A stretch of 64,000 nucleotides of DNA from assembly GCF_049056525.1 (NCBI RefSeq), contig NZ_JBHUPT010000069.1, positions 1 through 64,000 of the forward strand, in the 5' to 3' direction. The position numbers and the translations under genes are program-made. The notes under the pieces were generated by a model. The model did not search any database and was not told the origin of the DNA. It was given only the letters and a program-made list of their open reading frames with translations. The DNA is from Leisingera coralii. Its GTDB lineage: Bacteria; Pseudomonadota; Alphaproteobacteria; Rhodobacterales; Rhodobacteraceae. Shown here one piece after another: positions 1 through 8,274 of the stretch (position 1 is its first letter; each line of letters starts with the position of its first letter).

Positions 1-159
1 GCCGCCGGAGCCTTCGTGGGCGCAGTCCCAGAAGGTGATGCCTGCGGCGGGGAAGATGTCGGAAATCGGCATCATTGCCGAGCCGATGATGCCAAACGCG
101 TGCTGGATGCCATGCATCTGCAGCGTTTTCACAAAGGCTTCTTCGGTGGTCATTTTCAT
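1..159 (-). CDS. xsc: sulfoacetaldehyde acetyltransferase Xsc, N-terminal 53 residues (runs off the left edge)
   Basis: The enzyme is a ThDP-dependent cytoplasmic acetyltransferase that converts sulfoacetaldehyde and phosphate to acetyl phosphate and sulfite. Only the N-terminus is visible. It begins MKMTTEEAFVKTLQ and contains FGIIGSAMMPISDIF and FWDCAHEGSGG, which I recognise as the Xsc N-terminus; the conserved Glu of AHEG lies in the ThDP pyrimidine-binding part. A good ribosome site (AAAGGAGA) precedes the ATG at 159. The gene sits 68 bases downstream of the GMC dehydrogenase on the same strand, so the two are probably co-transcribed. This pairing drives the isethionate interpretation of the neighbouring genes. 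The rest of the protein is outside the window. Confidence 0.93.
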   Translation of the reverse strand, partial: MKMTTEEAFVKTLQMHGIQHAFGIIGSAMMPISDIFPAAGITFWDCAHEGSGG

Positions 160-227
160 GGCGGGTTCTCCTTTGGAACAAAGCTTTGGTTTGGAGTGAG
201 AGCCGGAGCAAACACGGGGGGAATTGA

Positions 228-1817
228 TCAGCCGGTGATCAAATCGCTGGCCTTTTCGCCGATCATGATCGCAGGCGCGTTGGTGTTGCCCGACACGATT
301 TCCGGCATGATCGAGCAGTCGGCCACCCGCAGGCCCCGAATGCCATGCACGCGGAGTTCCGCATCGACCACCGCGTCGCCGCCCTGTCCCATCTTGCAGG
401 TGCCGGTGGGGTGATAGATCGACGCGGTGTTGCTGCGTGCCCAGTCCAGCGTTGCCTCGTAATCGTCCATCGGCAGATCCGCACTGGGGCGGAACTCCTC
501 GGAGATCTTCGAGGTCAGCGGCGCGTGGCGGGCGATCTTGCGGGCGATGTTCACCCCGGCCACGAGGGTCTGGCAGTCAGTCTCGGCCGACAGGTAGTTC
601 GGAATGATCTTGGGATAGGTATTCGGATCGCCGGACACGATCCGGATCTCGCCCTTGCTTTCGGGGCGCAGCTGGCAGACCGACATGGTGAAGGCCGAGA
701 AGGGATCGGCCCCCTTGCCCGGGTTCTCGGCCGACAGCGGCTGCACGTGGAATTGGATGTCCGGGGTTTCCAGGTCGTCGCGGGTCTTCATGAAACCGGT
801 GGCCAGGCTCGCGGCCATGGTCATCGGACCGGCCCGGAACAGCGCATATTTCAGGCCGATCTTGGCCTGGCCGAACAGGGTGCGGACCTCGTCGTTCAGT
901 GTCGGCTCATTGCATTTGTAGACCAGCCGCGCCTGCAGGTGGTCCTGCATGTTCTTGCCGACGCCATAGAGGTTCTTTTTGACCTCGATGCCGTGTTCGG
1001 CAAGCTGTGCCGCCTCGCCAATGCCCGACATCATCAGGATCTGGGGCGAGTTGATGGCACCGCCCGACAGCACGATCTCGCGCCGCGCGGTGATACGCTG
1101 GATCTGCCCCGACCGGTCCTTGTACAGAACCGCCACGGCGCGGCCCTCCTGAATGTCGACCTTCTGCACCATCGCACGGGTGATGATCTGCAGATTCTTG
1201 CGGTTCTTCACCGGATTCAGAAAGGCCACGGCGGCGCTGCAGCGGCGGCCTTTCCTTGACGTGAGCTGGAAGAAACCGACACCTTCCTGGGTGGCGCCGT
1301 TGTAATCCGGGTTGAACGGATAGCCTGCCGCCTGCGCCGCGGCGACCCAGGCATCCGTTATGGGGCGCTGGATGCGCATGTTGGAGACCGACAGCGGGCC
1401 GCCGGTGCCGTGAAATTCATCTTCGCCGCGCTCGTTGTTCTCGGAGCGTTTGAACAGCGGCAGGACATCCTCCCAGCCCCAGCCGGCATTGCCCATCTGG
1501 CGCCAGCGGTCATAGTCCTGCGGCTGGCCGCGCACATACAGGAGGCCGTTCAGCGAGGACGAGCCGCCCAGCACCTTGCCGCGGGGCCATTCGATCGAGC
1601 GGCCGTTCAGGCCCGGATCCGGTTCGGTCTTGTAGCACCAGTCGACCGAGGGGTTGTGGATCGTCTTGAAGTAGCCAACCGGGATGTGGATCCACGGGTT
1701 TATGTCCCGTCCGCCTGCCTCCAGCAGCACCACCTTGTTCTGTGGATTTGCGCTCAGCCGGTTGGCAATGACGCAGCCCGACGAGCCTGCTCCGATGACA
1801 ATGAAATCTGCTTCCAC
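228..1817 (-). CDS. iseJ: GMC-family flavin dehydrogenase, probable isethionate dehydrogenase
   Basis: This 529-residue GMC oxidoreductase has an N-terminal Rossmann FAD motif (GAGSSGC), GMC signature 1 (GGSSSLNGLLYVRG), signature 2 (GGAINSPQILMMSGIG) and the C-terminal catalytic region with HPTGTCKMG and GNTNAP. I chose the GTG start at 1817 because it follows GGAGAAG and places the FAD motif at the N-terminus; an upstream in-frame ATG at 1901 would add 28 unlikely residues. By sequence alone it could be called choline dehydrogenase. However, no betB or betC is nearby, and it lies directly upstream of xsc and divergent from a TRAP transporter and IclR regulator. That is the arrangement reported for isethionate degradation, where IseJ oxidises isethionate to sulfoacetaldehyde. 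The substrate is inferred from context. Confidence 0.8.
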   Translation of the reverse strand: MEADFIVIGAGSSGCVIANRLSANPQNKVVLLEAGGRDINPWIHIPVGYFKTIHNPSVDWCYKTEPDPGLNGRSIEWPRGKVLGGSSSLNGLLYVRGQPQDYDRWRQMGNAGWGWEDVLPLFKRSENNERGEDEFHGTGGPLSVSNMRIQRPITDAWVAAAQAAGYPFNPDYNGATQEGVGFFQLTSRKGRRCSAAVAFLNPVKNRKNLQIITRAMVQKVDIQEGRAVAVLYKDRSGQIQRITARREIVLSGGAINSPQILMMSGIGEAAQLAEHGIEVKKNLYGVGKNMQDHLQARLVYKCNEPTLNDEVRTLFGQAKIGLKYALFRAGPMTMAASLATGFMKTRDDLETPDIQFHVQPLSAENPGKGADPFSAFTMSVCQLRPESKGEIRIVSGDPNTYPKIIPNYLSAETDCQTLVAGVNIARKIARHAPLTSKISEEFRPSADLPMDDYEATLDWARSNTASIYHPTGTCKMGQGGDAVVDAELRVHGIRGLRVADCSIMPEIVSGNTNAPAIMIGEKASDLITG

Positions 1818-1925
1818 GACCTTCTCTCCGCCCTGTGTTGAAAAAACTTCTATACAGAATGGATGAAATAAGCTAGCTATTTTTGATACGAAACGTCTCA
1901 ATAATGAAGTCTAGGGAGGAGAATT
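1818..1925. promoter_or_regulatory. divergent promoter region between iseJ and iseK
   Basis: This AT-richer 108-base intergenic segment separates two divergently transcribed operons. It contains an imperfect palindrome TTCTATACAGAA at 1848-1859, a possible site for the IclR regulator encoded at 5300-6073. A strong ribosome site (GGGAGGAG) precedes the iseK ATG at 1926. No convincing sigma-70 boxes were assigned. Confidence 0.45.
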
Positions 1926-3158
1926 ATGGGGCTGACTAACAAATTGAACCGCATATCACGGCGGGATCTGTTCCGTGTGGCAGGGACTTACGGGATGAGT
2001 TCGACCTTGCTGGCTGCGGGCAGTTTCGGCGGGGCAATGAGCCTGGCGAACCTCGCTTCGGCTGCGGAATCGACCTATGAGAAGCGCTTTGCCAAGCCCG
2101 CCAAGCACACGCTGAAGTTCGGCGCCTCGGGCTTCAACGCGCGCAATCTGCTGATCGAACGGGCAGGGGCGCTGGAGTTTGCCCGGGACCTCGAGGCCCG
2201 CACCGACGGCGAGATCCGCATCGAGTTCATCGGCGACAACCAGATCTGCGGCCAGCTCAGCTGCGTCGAGAAAACTCAGCAGGGCATTGTCGACATCTAC
2301 GCGGCCTCGACCCAGAATTCGGCCGGCGGCGCACCTTACCTGAACGTGCTGGACTATGCCTTCATGTTCCCCGGCCGGGCGTCCCAGTACCACTTCCTCT
2401 ATCACCCCAAGAGCCAGGAGATCCTGCGCGACCCGCTGGAGAAGCGGCACGGGCTGAAATTCCTGTTCAGCCACTGCGAGCTGCGGGGCATCCAGCTGGG
2501 CCTGAAATACAAGGACCAGCCGACCATCACCAAGCTGGAGCAGCTGTTCGGCACCAAGAACCGTGTCACCGGCACCCAGCTGGGCCGGATCGCGATGAAC
2601 GCGCTGAACCTGAACCCGGTGCCGGTGGCCTGGGAAGAGACCCTCGACGGGCTGAAGCAGGGCCTGATCGACGGTGCCGAAACCTGGGCCTCCGCGGTGG
2701 CCTATGCCAACATGGCGCCGGTGGTCTCGCAGTCGGTCGACCTCAAGTTCTTCTGCGGCACCGAGCACACCTCGATGTCGGCCAAGGTCTTTGACGGCCT
2801 CGAAGGCTATCTGCAGGACGCGGTGATGGAGAGTGCTTATTGGGCGCAGGCCCATGTGCAGGCGGCAAACGAGGCGGCGCTGGTCAAGACCGTCGGCTTC
2901 TCCGACCCGCAGCTTCCGGGCACGGTGTTTGCGGAACATGGCGTCCGCCCGGCCTTCCTGCCGGACAGCGAAATCCGCATGGCCGAGGAAATGTGCTCGC
3001 CCGAGTTCCAGCCGCAGCTGTGGGAACAGTGGCGCGACCGCCTGAACAAATGGGCTGGCGGCATCGACACCTATCAGGAAATCTACACCATCGCGCGCGA
3101 AGTCGACAAAGACATGAAGCCCGAGAACGTGGAACCGCGCCGCTGGTGGAAGGGCTGA
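1926..3158 (+). CDS. iseK: TRAP transporter solute-binding protein (DctP family), probable isethionate binding protein
   Basis: This 410-residue periplasmic binding protein of a TRAP transporter begins with a twin-arginine-type signal (SRRDLFR at about residues 11-17, then a hydrophobic stretch and a likely cleavage near ANLASAAES). The mature part has DctP features such as the KTQQGIVDIYAAS segment and a long, mostly helical C-terminal region (VTGTQLGRIAMNALNLNPV, then GLKQGLIDGAETW). Export by Tat suggests folding before secretion. It is the first gene of a set with the small and large membrane subunits and an IclR regulator, and it faces the iseJ-xsc unit. The ligand assignment to isethionate is from context only. 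Confidence 0.82.
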   Translation: MGLTNKLNRISRRDLFRVAGTYGMSSTLLAAGSFGGAMSLANLASAAESTYEKRFAKPAKHTLKFGASGFNARNLLIERAGALEFARDLEARTDGEIRIEFIGDNQICGQLSCVEKTQQGIVDIYAASTQNSAGGAPYLNVLDYAFMFPGRASQYHFLYHPKSQEILRDPLEKRHGLKFLFSHCELRGIQLGLKYKDQPTITKLEQLFGTKNRVTGTQLGRIAMNALNLNPVPVAWEETLDGLKQGLIDGAETWASAVAYANMAPVVSQSVDLKFFCGTEHTSMSAKVFDGLEGYLQDAVMESAYWAQAHVQAANEAALVKTVGFSDPQLPGTVFAEHGVRPAFLPDSEIRMAEEMCSPEFQPQLWEQWRDRLNKWAGGIDTYQEIYTIAREVDKDMKPENVEPRRWWKG

Positions 3159-3182
3159 CAGAGGCCCAAACTGCGAGCAGTG

Positions 3183-3206
3183 GGCCGGCGCCGGACTGCG
3201 CCGGCC
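3183..3206 (+). terminator. GC-rich hairpin between the TRAP binding-protein and membrane-subunit genes
   Basis: A perfect 9-bp stem (GGCCGGCGC, 6-base loop, GCGCCGGCC) is followed by TTGTTT. It lies 24 bases after the iseK stop and inside the operon. It could act as a partial terminator or as a 3' stabiliser that keeps binding-protein mRNA more abundant than the membrane-subunit message. Confidence 0.6.
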
Positions 3207-3259
3207 TTGTTTGCCCGGAAGGATCCGGCAGGATCACGGGGCAATGAGGGGAGGAACAG

Positions 3260-3928
3260 ATGCAACTTTGGCCGGAAATCGGCGCGATCTTAAGCGCCTT
3301 CGCATCCCAGGACAGTTGGGAGATCCGCAATGCCCTGGAAAGCAATGCCGCCTGGGTGCTGGGCACCGCCGCCGCCGCGCTCGGCGGGGGGCTGGTGATG
3401 CTGCTCTACCGGCTGGTGCCGCTGCTGGACCGGCACCTGGAACGCACCATCATGGTGTGGAGCTACCTGGCGATTGCCTTCATCATCTTCTGGGGGGTGA
3501 TCGACCGCTTTGTGTTCAAGAACCAGCAGCCCTGGTCCACTACCATTCCGCCCCTGCTGTTCATGGTGATGGCCTGGTTCGGGGCCGCCTTCAACGTGCG
3601 GCTGCGTACGCATCTGAGCTTTGCCGAGTTCCGTACGGTTATGCCCCGCTGGGCCCAGATGGCCTGCCTTACCCTGGATGCGGTCCTGTGGTTCGTTTTT
3701 GCAGTGATCGTCTTTGTCACCACCGCCCGGCTGACCGCACTGTCGGCCTCCAATTTCCAGATCGTTCTGGGCACCGACAGCGTGCTGCAATGGTGGTTCC
3801 TGATCACCGCACCGATGTCCTTTGTCCTGATGATCGCCCGGGTGTTCGAGAATCTGGGCGATGACATCCGCAACTACCGCAGCGGTGCGCCGCTGATCAA
3901 ACAGGCCGTGATCGGAGGAGACGTGTAA
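3260..3928 (+). CDS. iseL: TRAP transporter small membrane subunit (DctQ family)
   Basis: This 222-residue integral membrane protein has about four hydrophobic segments (near residues 32-52, 68-86, 94-112 and 135-160) typical of the DctQ small subunit. A strong ribosome site (GGGGAGGAACAG) precedes the ATG. The stop overlaps the start of the large subunit by one base (TAATG), so the two are translationally coupled. Its partners are the binding protein upstream and the DctM-type subunit downstream; together they would import isethionate using a sodium gradient. Substrate is inferred from linkage to iseJ and xsc. Confidence 0.82.
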   Translation: MQLWPEIGAILSAFASQDSWEIRNALESNAAWVLGTAAAALGGGLVMLLYRLVPLLDRHLERTIMVWSYLAIAFIIFWGVIDRFVFKNQQPWSTTIPPLLFMVMAWFGAAFNVRLRTHLSFAEFRTVMPRWAQMACLTLDAVLWFVFAVIVFVTTARLTALSASNFQIVLGTDSVLQWWFLITAPMSFVLMIARVFENLGDDIRNYRSGAPLIKQAVIGGDV

Positions 3929-5286
3929 TGGATACGGGAACCTGGGTCACGCTGATCTCGTTAGGGGTCACCTTCCTGTTCATGCTGGGCGTGCCGGTGC
4001 TGCTGGTCATCGGCTATTGGGTGATCGGCTGCTCCTTCGTGCTGGGGCTGACACTCGACAACATGGGGGCGGAGCTCTTGAATGTGTTCAACAAGGGCTT
4101 TGCGCTGCTGGCGATGCCGCTGTTCATCCTGACCGGCGACCTGATCAACCAGTCGGGCATCGCCCGCCGCCTGAGCGATTTCGCCTATGCCTGCCTGGGC
4201 TGGATGCGCGGCGGGCTGGCGATGGCCTCGCTCGGCGCCTGCGGGCTGTTTGCCGCCATTTCAGGCTCTAACTCGGCGACAACGGCCACCATCGGCTCGA
4301 TGCTGCACCCGGAAATGGTCAAGGGCGGCTATGACGAGCGCTTCTCTGCCGCCACCGCCGCTGCGGGCGGCACCGTCGGCATCATCATCCCGCCGTCGAT
4401 CATCTTTATCGTCTACGGGTTCCTGATGAACCTGCCGATCTCGGACCTGTTTGTCGCAGGCATCCTGCCCGGCGCGATGATGGTCATCGGCATGCAGCTG
4501 GCCTGCTGGATCATCTGCCGCAAGAACGGCTGGGGCTTCCTGATCCCCCTGCAGCTGAACCGGGTGCTGAAAACCGCCTTCGGCGCCTGGCTCGGCTTCT
4601 TTGCCATCGGGCTGGTGCTGTGGGGCATCTATACCGGCAAGTTCTCCCCCACCGAGGCGGCGGGCGTGACCGTCGGCTTCTGCGTCATCGCGGGCGTGCT
4701 GTCCTGGGTGGTGACCAAGATCACCGGCGCCAGCAGTGACAAGACCTGGGAGGAGAAATCCTATGCCGAAATGCTGGTGGTCGAGGGCTTCACCATCCCG
4801 CAGATCCCCGGCATCGTGGTGCGCTCGGCCCAGATCACCGGCATCCTGGCGCCGCTGATCGCGATTTCCGTGGTGATGCAGCAGATCCTGTCGCTCCTCG
4901 GGGCGCAGCAGGCGATCGGCGGGTTTGTCACCTCGATGGGCGGCTACCACGCGGTTCTGTTCACCTCGATGGTGATCGTGTTCTTCTCCGGCATGGTGCT
5001 GGAAAGCCTGCCGGTGACCATCATCCTGGCGCCGATCCTGGCGCCCATCGCGGCCTCCGTCGGGGTCGATCCGATCCACTTCTCGGTGATCTTCCTGGTC
5101 GGCGCCTCCATCGGCTTCATCACCCCGCCCTACGGGCTGAATCTCTATGTCGCTTCGGGTGTGACCGGTGTTCCGTATTTCCGTCTGCTCCGCTATACGG
5201 TGCCTTACCTTGCAGCCCTGATCGGGGTCTGGGTGCTGGTCTCGCTGGTGCCTGATTTCGCGCTGGTGCTGCTGCCCAACAAGTAG
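3928..5286 (+). CDS. iseM: TRAP transporter large membrane subunit (DctM family)
   Basis: This 452-residue polytopic protein of the DctM family is predicted to form the transport channel of the TRAP system. Hydrophobic segments recur throughout. The glycine/serine-rich conserved loops are visible, for example AISGSNSATTATIGS near residue 110 and GGTVGIIIPPSIIFIVYG near 145, and again late in the protein as GFITPPYGLNLYVASG. Length is normal for the family. It overlaps the small-subunit stop and is followed 13 bases later by the IclR-type regulator. Confidence 0.85.
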   Translation: MDTGTWVTLISLGVTFLFMLGVPVLLVIGYWVIGCSFVLGLTLDNMGAELLNVFNKGFALLAMPLFILTGDLINQSGIARRLSDFAYACLGWMRGGLAMASLGACGLFAAISGSNSATTATIGSMLHPEMVKGGYDERFSAATAAAGGTVGIIIPPSIIFIVYGFLMNLPISDLFVAGILPGAMMVIGMQLACWIICRKNGWGFLIPLQLNRVLKTAFGAWLGFFAIGLVLWGIYTGKFSPTEAAGVTVGFCVIAGVLSWVVTKITGASSDKTWEEKSYAEMLVVEGFTIPQIPGIVVRSAQITGILAPLIAISVVMQQILSLLGAQQAIGGFVTSMGGYHAVLFTSMVIVFFSGMVLESLPVTIILAPILAPIAASVGVDPIHFSVIFLVGASIGFITPPYGLNLYVASGVTGVPYFRLLRYTVPYLAALIGVWVLVSLVPDFALVLLPNK

Positions 5287-5299
5287 CGACGAGGCGGCG

Positions 5300-6073
5300 A
5301 TGGCAGCGGATGCGCCGGACAAGAAAGAGGGGCAGATCCCCACCAACCTGCGGCTGCTGGTGCTGCTGGAGGAGGTCGCCCGCCGCGGCGTTGCGGTGAA
5401 GCCGACCGAGATGATCGAGGCGATGGGCTTGCCCAAGCCCACCGTGCACCGGCTGATGCAGACGGCTGAGGCTGAGGGTTTCCTGCAGCGTGACCTCGAC
5501 GGGCGGGCCTATGGGCCCGGCCCGCGCCTGCGCAAGCTGGCGCTCAACACCATGTCGTCGGAGCACCTGCGCACCGCCCGCCTCAGCATCCTCAAGAGCG
5601 TCGCCGAGGAGCTGGGCGAGACGTGCAACCTTGCCACCCCCGACCGCGAGGGGATGATCTATCTGGACCGGGTGGAAACCAAATGGCCGCTGCGTATCCA
5701 GCTGCCGATTGGCACTCAGGTGCCGTTTCATTGCACTGCCAGCGGCAAGATGTATCTATCGACCCTGAAGCCCAGCACGCTGGTGCCCGTTCTGCGCGCC
5801 CGGCCGCTGGAGGCGTTAACAAGCAAGACCTGCACCGACCCGGATGCGATCAGCGCCGAATTGGAAGCCATCGCCAGCCGCGGCTATTCCACCGATGAGG
5901 AGGAGTTCATCGCCGGCATGGTCGCCGTCGCGGTCCCTGTGCGGGACGCGCGCAAGAGGCTGATGGCCACGCTCTCGGTCCATGCCCCGGTGCAGCGCCG
6001 CAGCCTGCAGGACCTGATCGGCTTCCTTCCGTCGCTGCAGAAGGCTGCCAGGGAACTTGCTGAACTCACATGA
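5300..6073 (+). CDS. iseR: IclR-family transcriptional regulator, probable isethionate regulator
   Basis: This 257-residue protein has an N-terminal winged helix-turn-helix (about residues 13-70, with PTEMIEAMGLPKPTVHRLMQ as the recognition region) and a C-terminal IclR effector domain. The effector domain shows the CTASGKMYL and AVAVPVRD motifs found in family members. It ends the TRAP operon, and an IclR regulator in this position fits the isethionate cluster described in Cupriavidus necator. It may act on the divergent region 1818-1925. Effector identity is unknown. Confidence 0.8.
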   Translation: MAADAPDKKEGQIPTNLRLLVLLEEVARRGVAVKPTEMIEAMGLPKPTVHRLMQTAEAEGFLQRDLDGRAYGPGPRLRKLALNTMSSEHLRTARLSILKSVAEELGETCNLATPDREGMIYLDRVETKWPLRIQLPIGTQVPFHCTASGKMYLSTLKPSTLVPVLRARPLEALTSKTCTDPDAISAELEAIASRGYSTDEEEFIAGMVAVAVPVRDARKRLMATLSVHAPVQRRSLQDLIGFLPSLQKAARELAELT

Positions 6074-6462
6074 GCGGCCGGGGCTCCTGACGAAAGGGCC
6101 GGTTGATGCTTGCCTGTGCCAATCTGGCTCCAATTGGCACGTCAATTGCATCTGCGAGGCTGAACGGGAATGCGATGCGATCAGTCAGGGCGGCGGGTTC
6201 CCAAGTTCACCGGCGGCGCAATGCTGACGGTCTTTCCTCCCGCCGGATCCGATGCTCCCCGGAGCGCAGTTCAGGCGGCTGCCGCAGGGCGCCGCCGGCG
6301 GGAGGACCCCGTGCGGAAAGCGATTGCGCCTGAATGGTTTGCGCCGGGCCATGGCTGTCTCCAAGATTTGGGCCAGCGGCGCTTCTGGCATCCCGGAGGT
6401 CAATGCAACGGGCCCGTCAGGATTGCATTGACTGGCCTCGCCGAAGCATAGAACACTTCGGC
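6074..6462. other. 389-base intergenic region, no supported gene
   Basis: The region between the IclR gene and the GlxA-type regulator contains only spurious short reading frames. An inverted repeat GCCAAT/ATTGGC lies at 6118-6138, and a long-range repeat TTCAGGCG (6270-6277) pairs with CGCCTGAA (6327-6334). A TTGACT at 6428-6433 could be a -35 box for the regulator, but the -10 match is poor. An upstream in-frame ATG at 6334 would extend the next gene by 43 residues that do not look like protein. Confidence 0.5.
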
Positions 6463-7506
6463 ATGGTCAATTCGACGCGAGATATACAGTCTGTATCTGC
6501 TCGGCCTGAGCAGGAAGAAACGGCATTCCATGTGCTGTTTTTTGTGGTGCCGGGGTTCTCTCTGATGGCCCTGAGTTCGGCGATCGAGCCGTTGCGCGCC
6601 GTAAACCGGCTGACCGGCGAGGACCGGTATGTCTGGTCGGTCGCTGCAGACACGGTGGGGCAGGTGGCGGCAAGCAATGGTCTGGAAGTCTCGGCGACAG
6701 CGGATGCAGCGCACTTTCCGCGTGCCGACCTGACGGTCGTGGTTGCGAGCTACGATGCCGAGAGATATTTCAACCCTGCTCTCTTTCGCTCGCTTCGGCG
6801 CCTGCGCGCGGAGCGGCGGCAGATCGGCGCGGTTTCCAACGGCACGCTGCTGCTGGCGCGTGCCGGCGTATTGAGCGGCCGCCGGGTGACCATCCATTGG
6901 GAAACGCAGCGGCTCCTGGCCGAGGAGTTTCCCGACCTCGATGTGTCGGCTGACATCTATTGCTCGGACAAGGGAGTCCTGACGGCGGCTGGCGGCACCG
7001 CTTCCATGGACATGATGCTCGCCTTGATTGCCGGGCGCGAGGGCGCCGAGATGGCCGCAGATGTCTCGGACCAGTTCCTGCACGGACCGGTCCGCCCCTC
7101 CACGGAGATGCAGCGCCAGGACGTGCGCTGGCGCTTCCAGACCGCCGACCGCCGCATCGTCACGGCAATCCGGGCGATGGAGGAGCACAAGCCTGACCCG
7201 CTGAAGATCGGCCAGGTGGCAGGCATTGCCGGGGTATCGGAAAGACAGCTCGAGAGGCTGTTCCTGTCGGAATTCGGCAAGTCACCGTCGGACTTCTATC
7301 TGGAGCTCCGGTTGAAAGCGGCTGAGAAGTGGTTGCTGAACTCCACGGAATCACTTGAAGAGATTTCAGAAAAATTAGGCTTTTCAAGCCTTTCCCATTT
7401 CAGCCGCAGATTCAAAGGATGGGCTGGGGAAAGTCCCTCGGCCGTGCGCCGGCGGCACCGGGACAAGATTGTCGGCAAAATGCAAAACATTGGCGGCCCC
7501 CTGTAA
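6463..7506 (+). CDS. GlxA-type AraC-family regulator (DJ-1/PfpI-like N-domain plus HTH), GbdR/CdhR-like
   Basis: This 347-residue regulator has an N-terminal DJ-1/PfpI-like domain (about 20-190, starting FHVLFFVVPGFSLMALSSAIEP) and a C-terminal AraC HTH (about 240-335, ending LGFSSLSHFSRRFKGWAGESPSA). The architecture matches GlxA and, functionally, the Pseudomonas regulators GbdR and CdhR that control glycine betaine and carnitine catabolism. I placed the start at 6463 because the domain begins about 20 residues later; no good ribosome site is present. It lies immediately upstream of an operon beginning with a betaine-type ABC transporter, which supports a role in sensing a quaternary ammonium compound. 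The ligand is not determined. Confidence 0.82.
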   Translation: MVNSTRDIQSVSARPEQEETAFHVLFFVVPGFSLMALSSAIEPLRAVNRLTGEDRYVWSVAADTVGQVAASNGLEVSATADAAHFPRADLTVVVASYDAERYFNPALFRSLRRLRAERRQIGAVSNGTLLLARAGVLSGRRVTIHWETQRLLAEEFPDLDVSADIYCSDKGVLTAAGGTASMDMMLALIAGREGAEMAADVSDQFLHGPVRPSTEMQRQDVRWRFQTADRRIVTAIRAMEEHKPDPLKIGQVAGIAGVSERQLERLFLSEFGKSPSDFYLELRLKAAEKWLLNSTESLEEISEKLGFSSLSHFSRRFKGWAGESPSAVRRRHRDKIVGKMQNIGGPL

Positions 7507-7508
7507 CA

Positions 7509-7549
7509 CCCTTCGAGACGCTTCGGTTTAATAACTGTCCAACGAAGGG
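7509..7549. promoter_or_regulatory. inverted repeat upstream of the ABC-transporter operon
   Basis: The 87-base gap between the regulator and the first permease contains CCCTTCG at 7509-7515 and its complement CGAAGGG at 7543-7549, flanking an AT-rich centre (GGTTTAATAACTG). This is a plausible operator or promoter element for the operon that starts at 7594. It is low-complexity evidence and no consensus was matched. Confidence 0.35.
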
Positions 7550-7593
7550 GCGCCCGGTGCACCTTTCCCAGAAGGTCTTCGAAAGGACAGCGC

Positions 7594-8244
7594 ATGGAGG
7601 CGATCCAGTTCGTCATCAACAACGCGGCCGTGATCGCGGAAATGGCGGTCGAGCATATCTCGATCGTGGCCGTGGCTGTCGGGCTGGCCATTCTGACCGG
7701 GGTTCCGATCGGCATTGCCATTACCCAGAACCGGCGGGCCGCCAATGCGGTGCTCTATGTCGCTTCGATCATCGTGACGATCCCGTCGATTGCGCTTTTC
7801 GGCCTGATGATCCCGCTCTTGTCGATGATCGGCCAGGGCATCGGCTGGCTGCCTGCAGTCATCGCCATCCTGCTCTATTCGCAGCTGCCCATCGTGCGCA
7901 ACACCTATACCGCCATCACAAACGTCGATCCGGCCTTGCGCGAAGCCGCCCGCGGCATGGGCATGACCCCGCTGCAGCGCCTCTGGCAGGTCGAGATCCC
8001 GATTGCCGTGCCGGTCATCATGGCGGGCGTGCGCACCGCCGTCGTCATGAACATCGGCGTCGCGGCCATCGCGGCCTATATCGGGGCCGGCGGTCTGGGC
8101 GTTCTGATTTCACGCGGCATCACCCAGACCGACCCCCGTCAGCTCATCGCCGGGGCGGTTGCGGTCTCGCTGCTCGCCATCCTGGCCGACTGGGTGCTGC
8201 TGCTTGTGCAGAAACGCCTGACCCCTGCCGGCCTGACCCGCTGA
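7594..8244 (+). CDS. betaine/osmolyte-type ABC transporter permease (OpuC/OsmF family)
   Basis: This 216-residue inner-membrane permease of the quaternary-amine transporter family has about five to six hydrophobic segments and the BPD_transp_1 coupling motif region NVDPALREAARGMGMTPLQRL. The GAGGLGVLISRGI segment is characteristic of OpuCB/OpuCD and YehW/YehY-type permeases. A ribosome site (GAAAGGAC) precedes the ATG. It is the first gene of a four-gene transporter set with a second permease at 9420, an ATPase at 8275 and a binding protein at 10187. The family imports glycine betaine, carnitine, choline and related zwitterions. Confidence 0.85.
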   Translation: MEAIQFVINNAAVIAEMAVEHISIVAVAVGLAILTGVPIGIAITQNRRAANAVLYVASIIVTIPSIALFGLMIPLLSMIGQGIGWLPAVIAILLYSQLPIVRNTYTAITNVDPALREAARGMGMTPLQRLWQVEIPIAVPVIMAGVRTAVVMNIGVAAIAAYIGAGGLGVLISRGITQTDPRQLIAGAVAVSLLAILADWVLLLVQKRLTPAGLTR

Positions 8245-8274
8245 CGCGCCACCCTGAATGAGGAACAGCAACCG

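Noticed and set aside
345..1259. Long antisense frame opposite iseJ (and similar long frames opposite most genes)
   Set aside because: GC-rich DNA keeps antisense frames open; the translations are rich in Arg, His and Gly and show no family motif.
228..1817. Annotation as choline dehydrogenase BetA
   Set aside because: The GMC family cannot be split by eye, but no betB, betC or betI is adjacent, whereas xsc, a TRAP transporter and an IclR gene are. Isethionate dehydrogenase fits better.
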